Positions 1-6,244 of a stretch of DNA of 6,244 nt are shown piece by piece. The notes beneath the pieces are model-generated. The model worked only from the letters and a program-made list of their open reading frames with translations, was not told the origin of the DNA and made no database searches. The stretch is taken from positions 1 through 6,244 of the forward strand of contig JAAUTT010000287.1 in assembly GCA_012031335.1 (NCBI GenBank), read 5' to 3'. Positions within the stretch are counted from its first letter, which is position 1. Each line of letters begins with the position of its first letter. Source of the DNA: Bacteroidales bacterium. Lineage in GTDB: Bacteria > Bacteroidota > Bacteroidia > Bacteroidales > JAAUTT01. The position numbers and the translations under genes were made by a program.

Positions 1-442
1 TTGTCCGGCAATGGCACACTTTCGGCATCGCATGTCTTTTGATCCTTGTCGCCAACTTCTGCTTTTATTTCAGCTTCCCATTCGTTCAGATAATTCGCAT
101 CAATTTTCTCATCTTCAACAACGGTACCGGTAATTTCAACATCGGTTCCTTCATATTTAAGATCGAAAGTAGCATAATTGCCACCAGCATTCACCTTTAC
201 GGTTTTCTTAGGATCGGCGCTGAAAAGAAATAACTTTTTACCACTGTGTTTACATACATGCGGAAACAGTGCCGGGTAATAACCACCTCTTTACCAGCCC
301 AGGTTTCGGGAGACGCTAAAAAGCTGTCGACAGTTACAGTAAGGTTTGTTAAACCTTCATCGGCCAATTTTGCGTTGTTTTTACATCCGGTGAAGCTGAT
401 AGCAATTAAAGCAACAATAAGAACAAAGAATAGGTTTTTCAT
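1..442 (-). CDS. Small secreted lipoprotein with probable OB-fold-like domain (partial, two apparent frameshifts)
   Basis: The ATG at 442 opens a typical lipoprotein signal: K2, a hydrophobic stretch at residues 4-18, and a lipobox FTGC with the acylated Cys at residue 20. The mature protein is probably anchored in an outer or inner membrane leaflet. As written, the frame stops at 197. Removing one G from the GGG at 274-276 and one base at 261-263 restores an open frame to the left edge, giving 146 residues with no stop. The restored part reads AGKEVVITGTVSHVCKHSG (residues 49-67), then a strand-rich segment with a second VEITGTV (101-107), then an acidic and lysine-rich, probably helical tail (108-140). 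The repeated 'G-x-V-x-(V/I)-T-G-T-V' pattern suggests a small OB-like beta barrel; this is inference. His61, Cys63 and His65 could bind a metal. The function is unknown. It is divergent from the sigma factor gene and probably unrelated to it. The C-terminus lies outside the window. Confidence 0.72.
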
Positions 443-491
443 AAAATTGTCGGATTAAAAATGGATAATTGGGTCAAAATAAGGAATATTC

Positions 492-499
492 CAAATTTA
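492..499 (-). promoter_or_regulatory. Candidate Bacteroidota -7 promoter element (TAAATTTG) for the lipoprotein gene
   Basis: Read on the minus strand, this is TAAATTTG, an exact match to the Bacteroidota primary-sigma -7 consensus TAnnTTTG. It would start transcription near 485, leaving a leader of about 43 bases before the ATG at 442. I see no TTTG or TTG at the expected -33 spacing (about 519-522), so the call rests on the -7 element alone in an AT-rich region. Confidence 0.35.
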
Positions 500-780
500 A
501 AATCATGATATTTATTACCCCATTCACAGGCAAACACATCCGCTGTGCTTTTCCGTGCAATGTAGCATATTCATTAATGGCGCCAATGTACTGTCGCTAC
601 ACTCACGACAATACAGTCGCTTATATACCGAAGGATTTATCGCATCATTAACGACAGCATTATCGTGACATTAATGAAGGATTGTTGATCGTTTTCAAGA
701 ACTCTCACAATAAACCCATTTAGATTTTCGGAAAGGGCATCAATTTTTTTTATTGCCATCAACCGACAATTTTGATTAAT

Positions 781-794
781 ATTGTTGCAACAAT
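781..794. repeat. 14-bp perfect palindrome ATTGTTGCAACAAT just upstream of the sigma gene
   Basis: The two 7-base arms (ATTGTTG and CAACAAT) are exact reverse complements with no spacer. The palindrome ends 9 bases before the ATG at 804, where it would overlap the ribosome landing site or lie near the transcription start if the CAATTTTG at 767-774 acts as a -7 element. A spacer-free palindrome of this size could be an operator for a dimeric regulator. It could also be chance in AT-rich DNA; no second copy was found in the window. Confidence 0.35.
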
Positions 795-803
795 TTTGGC
801 GAT

Positions 804-1409
804 ATGACCGATATTGAAAAAACCTTGCTTTCTGATATTAAAAACGGCAACATCAAATCATTCGAGCTCGTTTTTAAAAGCTACTATCCGCGTTTGTGCA
901 AGTATGCCAAAAGCATGGTTCACGATTACGATGCATCGGCCGATATAGTTAAGGATGTATTTATCCGCTGGTGGGAAAACCGGCTAACTACCATGGTTAA
1001 CACCAGTATTTCGGGATATCTCTTCACCTCTGTGCACAATGGCTGTATTAATTATAGTGTACGTGTTATAAAAAATAAAAAGTCTTTTAACGAAACCGAG
1101 CTTGCCATTCCTCTGAGCGAACTTATTTCACCTGTATCAACCGATTATCCAATAGCCAACCTGGGCGTTCAGGAATTGCAGACCGCTCTTGATAAGGCAG
1201 TGAAATCCCTTCCCGATCATTGTCGCGAAATATTCATTCTGAGCCGGGTTCACAATAAATCGCATGCTGAAATTGCCGAAAAGCTGGGAGTTTCGGCTAA
1301 TACCGTGAAGGTTCAGATTTACCGGGCACTCCTAAAGCTTAAACACGACCTGAAGGAATATTTACCGCTACTCACAATAATATTTGGAAATTCGATATTC
1401 AGGAGTTAA
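804..1409 (+). CDS. ECF-type RNA polymerase sigma factor (sigma-70 family, Bacteroidetes-expanded group)
   Basis: The 201-residue product has the usual size and two-domain plan of an ECF sigma factor. Region 2 lies at about residues 15-85, with FELVFKSYYPRLCKYA (20-35) and the core-binding DASADIVKDVFIRWWENR (43-60), followed by GYLFTSVHNGCINY (71-84). Region 4 is at about 128-182: SLPDHCREIFILSR leads into a helix-turn-helix (about 153-178, SHAEIAEKLGVSANTVKVQI) that would read the -35 element. In the cytoplasm it should direct RNA polymerase to the promoter of the receptor operon when released by the FecR-like protein encoded next. The ATG at 804 is chosen because region 2 begins at the usual distance from it; there is no Shine-Dalgarno sequence, which is normal in this phylum. 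This is the only gene in the window with no frameshift. The 117-base gap to the anti-sigma gene is AT-rich, has no terminator hairpin, and suggests co-transcription, although a separate promoter is possible. Confidence 0.95.
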   Translation: MTDIEKTLLSDIKNGNIKSFELVFKSYYPRLCKYAKSMVHDYDASADIVKDVFIRWWENRLTTMVNTSISGYLFTSVHNGCINYSVRVIKNKKSFNETELAIPLSELISPVSTDYPIANLGVQELQTALDKAVKSLPDHCREIFILSRVHNKSHAEIAEKLGVSANTVKVQIYRALLKLKHDLKEYLPLLTIIFGNSIFRS

Positions 1410-1526
1410 AGAGTATAGCTGTAAAACAATGACTAACCGTTCAATTTAAAAATATCTAAAATAAATCCACTTCTGTGTAATACCTCCAAACGTTTTTTTG
1501 TGTCACACCTTTTAGAAGAACAAAAG

Positions 1527-2670
1527 ATGAATAACAATCAAAACATTCCTGAAGAAATAAAAGAAGATATCATCAACCTTCTGAGCAATAAAATTTCTGC
1601 TGAAGAAGCTACGAGGCTATTAGCATGGTTAAAGGAAAGTGAAGAGAATAAGGTTTTCTTTGACCAGATTACCGATATCTGGCACACCTCTTCATCCATG
1701 AGTAAAGCCGATGATTTTGATGCACAAATAGCCTGGAACGATATTTCGAACATACTTCAGAAGAAACCGGATCAGGAAAAAACCGGATCACTTTCGCGCT
1801 GGTTAAGGCCTGTGGCAGCCGCAGCTGCAATTTTGGCAATTGCTGTACTATCGGCCTTGTTAATAATGCAAAAATCCGGAAATAATCAGGGCCCCGACCA
1901 ATATGTTGAAATGATTGCTCCGCTTGGATCGCGATCCATTGTTATGCTTCCCGACGGAACCAAGGTATGGCTTAATTCCGGATCTAAAATATCTTTTTCG
2001 AATACTTTTGGAAAAAGCTCGCGCGACCTGAAGCTTGAAGGTGAAGCCTACTTTGCTGTAGCAAAAAATAAGAAAATACCATTTGTGGTTCACACCTCAG
2101 CAATAAATATTACAGCATTAGGAACGGCCTTTAATGTTAAGGCATACGATGATGACAATATAATTGAAACCACCCTCGAAGAAGGTTCGGTAAAAATTGA
2201 ATCGATTTCGAAAACAGGTAAGATTTCAGCTCCACTTATTCTGAAACCTAAACAAAAAGCGGTTTTCAACAAAACCCCGGTAATGCAGGCAGCCGGCAAT
2301 TCGGTTCAGGAAACAGCAGTACCAGCAGAAAAACCTGTTGTACAAACCAATCCAGAAATACTTGTAGTAGATTCGGTTGCCGATACAAAGCCATTTACAT
2401 CGTGGGAAGGACAACAGGTGGATATTCCGCCACGAAAAACTGGAAGATCTGGTTCGCAAACTCGAGAGAAGATACGATGTTGAGATCAGTTTCAAAGACA
2501 ATTCCCTGAAAACATACTCGTTTAGCGGAAGCTTATACGACGAATCGATTGAACAGGTATTTGATGCCATTAAGATGATAGCGCCTATTGAATACAATAT
2601 TGACCATAAGAAAATTGAAATATTTACAAATGAATCTATGATAAAGAAATATGAAAAATTAAGAAACTAA
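1527..2670 (+). CDS. FecR-family transmembrane anti-sigma factor with C-terminal DUF4974-like domain (one apparent frameshift)
   Basis: After correction the protein is 380 residues. Residues 1-80 form the helical cytoplasmic part that should hold the ECF sigma factor. RWLRP then precedes one membrane helix at about 95-114. The periplasmic FecR domain spans about 126-225, with the typical APLGSRSIVMLPDGTKVWLN (131-150), LKLEGEAYFAVAKNKKIPFVV (starting at 168) and ALGTAFNVKAY (197-207). A Pro/Val/Glu-rich linker (about 250-287) leads to TSWKDNRWIFRHEKLEDLV and a DUF4974-like domain (about 298-367), expected to meet the receptor STN domain. One extra G in the GGG at 2404-2406 shifts the frame; uncorrected, the first frame ends at 2483, inside this conserved segment. 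The ATG at 1527 is preferred over an upstream GTG at 1500 because the family begins with a short polar N-terminus and a purine-rich stretch precedes it. It sits between the sigma and receptor genes, the standard order for this signalling cassette. Confidence 0.93.
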
Positions 2671-2716
2671 CTTAAAAATGATTTGCCTATGAAATAAAAG
2701 AAACTACTAAAAACAA

Positions 2717-2740
2717 AAGGGAGACCTGCCAGTCCCCCTT
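2717..2740 (+). promoter_or_regulatory. Stem-loop in the leader between the anti-sigma and receptor genes (possible attenuator)
   Basis: AAGGGAGAC (2717-2725) pairs with GTCCCCCTT (2732-2740) around the loop CTGCCA, giving a 9-base stem with one A-C mismatch. No U-tract follows, so it is not a canonical intrinsic terminator. It lies 47 bases after the anti-sigma stop and 69 bases before the receptor start, inside a 139-base leader without ORFs. A role in mRNA processing, stability or attenuation between a low-expressed regulator and a highly expressed receptor is inference. ACCTGC (2724-2729), which includes the 5' part of the loop, is complementary to GCAGGT at 2781-2786, so an alternative fold exists. 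Confidence 0.45.
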
Positions 2741-2809
2741 ACGATTAATCATTAATGCCTGATTTCAGTTGACGCCGGAAGCAGGTTTGTATAACAATTA
2801 ACTAAACAA

Positions 2810-5800
2810 ATGTATGAAAAACTACGAATATTAATTACCCACGTTTTTGGTTATGGGTACAAAAAGTACTTACTAATTATGAAAATAACTACACTACTCT
2901 GTTTTCTAAGTCTACTTCCCATCTCCGCGTCCGTTTATTCACAAAATACCTCTCTTAGTTTGAAGGTTAATAATAAAACGATTAAGGAAGTACTGGAACA
3001 AATTGAACAGGAAAGCAAATTTCATTTCCTGTATAACGACAACTATGTAGATCTGGACAAGAAAGTTGACCTGGAAGTGAATAAGATGAATATTCACGAC
3101 ATTCTCGATCAGCTTTTGAAAGGTTCCTCCTCGTCGTATAAGATTCTTGACAACAACCTTGTTGTAATTGCACCCGTTGAAATAATGCAGCAGCAAAAGG
3201 TTACGGGTAAGGTGGTTGGATGCTACCACCGGCGAGCCATTAATAGGAGTTAATGTTATTATTGAAGGTACAACTATAGGTGTAACCAGCGATGTTAGCG
3301 GGGGATATTCCATAGAGGTATCCAACAACAATGCAGTATTGGTGTTTACATTTATTGGCTATAACAGTGAAAGGGTGGTTGTTAATGGCCGTTCGGTAAT
3401 TGATATCAGACTTATACCAGACATTACCAAGTTGGAAGAAGTAGTGGTGGTGGGATATGGAACCATTAAAAAACGAGATCTGACAGGCGCTGTAGCCTCT
3501 GTTAAAGCATCTGAAATCAAAAGAGCATTTACCTCATCGGCGGATCAAATGCTTCAGGGAAGAGCATCGGGAGTGATGATACAACAGAACAGCACAGCTC
3601 CCGGAGCAGGTATGACCATTCGAATTCGCGGAGACAACTCAATTAATGGAGGGAACGACCCACTGTTTGTTATCGATGGGCAGATTATTAATAACGATAA
3701 CAGCTCAACATCTGCGGTATCTGCATATAATAATACCTTGCCAATTAACCCATTGTCTCTATTAAATCCCAATGATATAGAATCGATGGAAGTACTAAAG
3801 GATGCCTCAGCAACAGCAATATATGGCGCAAGAGGCTCCAACGGTGTTATTATCATTACAACTAAAAGAGGTAATTCAAGCGGCAAATCAGTTGTAGAAT
3901 TTAATGCCTCGTATGGCATCAGAAAACGGCAAAACGATATGAAATGTTAAACGCCAGGGAATGGATGGAGTTTAATAATGATGCAATAGCAAATAGTTTA
4001 AAAAACGGAATCCCCGATCCGGCCATGAAACCCATTTTTGGTGCAACAGCTATGGATTCCCGAAAATACGACACCGACTGGCAAAAGGAAATTCTTCATA
4101 ACTCGGCACCTGTTCAGGATTATCAACTTTCGTTACGCGGAGGCAATGATAACCTGCAGTACATGCTTTCGATGAATTATGCCGATCAGAAAGCCATTTC
4201 CAAAGGAAGTGGAATGAAAAAGTATTCGGTAAGATTAAAATTTAGATAAAAAAAGCCTTAAAATACCTTAATCTGGGAACTTCTATGACCGTTTCCCGCC
4301 AGGAATACGAAGGCAGCATAGGTATTAGTGGTGGCAACAACAGTGAAATGTACAGGGCTTTAAGAAGGGTTCCTATAGTTCCCGGGAAATATCCAGGAGG
4401 TTATTATTCGTATCAGGAAACTGATGTTTATAATAACGATTCAATTCCAAGAGAAGGAGGCGGGAAACAATATACTCTTGCCGACGCCAAAATTCCCGTG
4501 GATCGACCAGGCCCCCTTTACATGGCCGAAGCTATTAACAATAAGGTGCATAACAACCGCATTTTGGGTAATGTATATGCTGAAGTAGTTTTTTTACCCT
4601 CTTTAAAGTTCAAAACAACTTTTGGGGTGGATTTAATTGACAGAAAAACCCAATATTATGAGCCATCGAATGGTACTCAACGACCAACTGGTGGAGCAGC
4701 CGAGGTTGGTTATGGGACTACAACGTTTCTATCGGTCGAAAATAACCTATCCTTTAACAAAACATTTGAGAAACATAGTATTTCGGCTACATTGGTACAA
4801 GAATCCCAAAAAAGCATTACCGATGCCTCCCGAATAAGAGGAGAAGGTTTAAACGACATGACTACCTATTACAGTTGGGATGGCAACTATATGACGAGCA
4901 ATATTATATTCCCAAGTGGCAGTATCTGGACAATTTCTTCTTTCCTGGGTCGTATTAATTATAGTTTCAACAGCAAATATCTGATAACTGCAACCTACCG
5001 GGCTGATGGATCTTCAAGATTCGGAGCAAACAACAAATGGGCTTATTTTCCTTCTGTTTCACTTGGTTGGGTATTATCGCAAGAACCATTTATGCAACAG
5101 GTCGCAAGTATTAGTAATTTAAAACTTCGCGCAGGCTATGGTGAAGTAGGAAGTCAGGATGTTGGATTGTATAAATCATTATCTACCCTGGGCACTGCAA
5201 CATACATTGTTGGGACCACCAAAATGTACGGAAGAACACTATCGCAGATTCCAAACCCGGACCTTCAATGGGAAAGAAACAAACAGTATAATATTGGATT
5301 GGATATTGATCTCTTTAAAAGCCGTTTAGCTTTTAGTGCAGATTTTTACGTAAAAATACTGACAATCTCCTTTACGACAGAGCACTGCCGTTAACGAGCG
5401 GTTTTGGCACCATTACTGAGAACATTGGAAAGGTTAAGAATACCGGTGTGGAGTTTTCGCTAACAACCTACAATCTCACTGGGAAATTACAATGGAATAC
5501 TTCAGTGAAATTTTTCATACAACAAAAACGAAGTTGTAAAGTTAAACGATGGTGTTACTGAAAAAATTGGAGATATCATTCTAAGAGTAGGCGAACCAAT
5601 AGGGTCTTACTACGGATATAAAACAGATGGAATATTCAAATCAACTGATGACATAGCCCATAGTTCACAACCTTTAGCTACCCCGGGCGAATGGAAATTC
5701 AAAAACATATATACTGCTGATAACGATTCTCTGATCACTCCTAAAGATCGCACAATTCTGGGCTCGTACAGGCCTAAATTCATTTTTGGTATAAACAACA

Positions 5801-6244
5801 ACTTTTCATACAAGAATTTCGATCTAAACATATTCTTTCAGGGAGTTGCCGGCCGGAAATTATATAACGAAACAAGATCATGGTTATTAAACCAATCAGG
5901 AACGGTAAACGCATCGGAAGAAATGCTTAACAGATGGACCCCAACCAATGAAAATACAAACATCCCAAAAGCAATTTTTACCGGTAGCAGAAATAATTAC
6001 GGAAGCAACTTAAACGACTTCTTTGTTGAGGATGCATCGTATATCAGGTTAAAGAATGTAACCCTGACGTATCATTACCCGAAAGAATTGCTGGCAAAAT
6101 CGGCTCATCGGCGATACGGATTTTCCTTAGTGGCCAAAACCTGGCAACCTTTACCCGCTATAAAGGCCTTGATCCCGATGTTAGCAGTGATAATGCCGGT
6201 TTACCTCCAATCAAAATTTATACAGCAGGTTTAATTTAACTTTT
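2810..6244 (+). CDS. SusC/RagA-family TonB-dependent outer-membrane receptor with N-terminal STN signalling domain (about eight apparent indels)
   Basis: With indels corrected, the frame from ATG 2810 encodes 1145 residues to the window edge, normal for STN-bearing SusC proteins. Residues 1-45 are a signal peptide with a basic, extended N-terminus (hydrophobic core about 26-40, cleavage near VYSQ; ATG 2880 is an alternative start). The STN domain (about 48-121) contains IKEVLEQIEQESKFHFLYND. A carboxypeptidase-regulatory-like domain (about 131-212, from VTGKVVDATTGEPLIGVNV) ends in EEVVVVGYGTIKKRDLTGAV, followed by the plug with DPLFVIDG (283-290) and DIESMEVLKDASATAIYGAR (from 322). The rest is a 22-strand-type barrel ending in family-typical RWTPTNENTN, EDASYIRLKNVTLTY and SGQNLATFTRY. 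It should import a substrate, usually a glycan fragment, with a SusD-like partner, and signal to the anti-sigma factor through the STN domain. Apparent indels: extra G 3218-3219; missing C near 3920; extra A at 4244 and in 4248-4254; missing A in 5352-5356; extra T in 5511-5515; missing A in 6096-6099 and in 6233-6234. The stop at 6237-6239 is probably false; correction gives a terminal LNLTF with Phe at 6244. Confidence 0.93.

Larger units (their letters stand above)
443..803. other. Divergent intergenic region between lipoprotein and ECF sigma gene
   Basis: This 361-base gap separates two divergently transcribed genes and should hold both promoters. The only open frame of any length is a 60-codon plus-strand stretch at 469-651; it has no recognisable motif, no leader that looks like a start, and a composition unlike the neighbouring genes, so I do not call it a gene. 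I see no tRNA, repeat array or convincing terminator hairpin. The element at 492-499 (minus) and the palindrome at 781-794 are listed separately. No confident plus-strand promoter for the sigma gene was found; CAATTTTG occurs twice (767-774 and 791-798) and resembles the -7 consensus except for its first base, but the second copy is too close to the start codon to serve. Confidence 0.6.

Noticed and set aside
39..458. Plus-strand open frames opposite the lipoprotein gene
   Set aside because: They are antisense shadows; the minus-strand reading has a signal peptide, lipobox and coherent domain once two indels are corrected.
590..617. Inverted repeat ACTGT ... ACAGT in the intergenic region
   Set aside because: The arms are only five bases with an 18-base spacer and do not extend; chance is sufficient.
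469..651. 60-codon open frame on the plus strand in the intergenic region
   Set aside because: It has no family motif, signal or plausible start context, and it overlaps the lipoprotein promoter region; length is compatible with chance.
2769..2795. TTGACG ... TATAAC resembling an E. coli sigma-70 promoter before the receptor
   Set aside because: The spacer is 15 bases and this phylum uses a different consensus (TTTG and TAnnTTTG), so the resemblance is not meaningful evidence.
4244..4254. Programmed frameshift at the A-run in the receptor gene
   Set aside because: A seven-A run is a classic slippery site, but two bases must be removed here and comparable breaks occur at many unrelated places, so error is the simpler reading.
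3216..6234. Several separate short receptor-like genes in a row
   Set aside because: They are consecutive pieces of one SusC protein in different frames, with no missing or repeated segment at the joins and no real start signals.

Overview
The window looks like DNA from a Bacteroidota member, probably of the order Bacteroidales; a finer placement is a guess. The reasons are a SusC/RagA-type outer-membrane receptor with its family hallmark motifs, a FecR-type anti-sigma factor with a C-terminal DUF4974-like domain, an ECF sigma factor of the Bacteroidetes-expanded group, AT-rich leaders without Shine-Dalgarno sequences, and a TAnnTTTG-type -7 promoter element.

Layout: (1) 1-442, minus strand: a small lipoprotein with a probable OB-fold-like domain, running off the left edge. 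(2) 443-803: a divergent intergenic region with a candidate promoter for the lipoprotein and a 14-bp perfect palindrome just before the next gene. (3) 804-1409, plus: ECF sigma factor. (4) 1527-2670, plus: FecR-like transmembrane anti-sigma factor, interrupted by one frameshift. (5) 2671-2809: a leader with a stem-loop. (6) 2810-6244, plus: a 1145-residue SusC-like TonB-dependent receptor with an N-terminal STN signalling domain, filling the rest of the window and ending almost exactly at its right edge. A SusD-like lipoprotein and glycan-degrading enzymes would be expected just downstream, outside the window.

The three plus-strand genes form a textbook trans-envelope signalling cassette. The receptor binds a substrate at the cell surface, its periplasmic STN domain contacts the periplasmic part of the anti-sigma factor, the anti-sigma factor releases the ECF sigma factor, and the sigma factor switches on the receptor operon. 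The substrate, probably a glycan, cannot be read from the sequence.

The most striking property of the window is technical. Three of the four genes are broken by about eleven single-base insertions or deletions, nearly all in short homopolymers, while the protein sequence on both sides of every break stays family-typical. In the receptor, four insertions and four deletions cancel exactly. This points to uncorrected sequencing or assembly error rather than gene decay, so the genes are annotated as frameshift-corrected CDSs. I did not find a previously undescribed system here.
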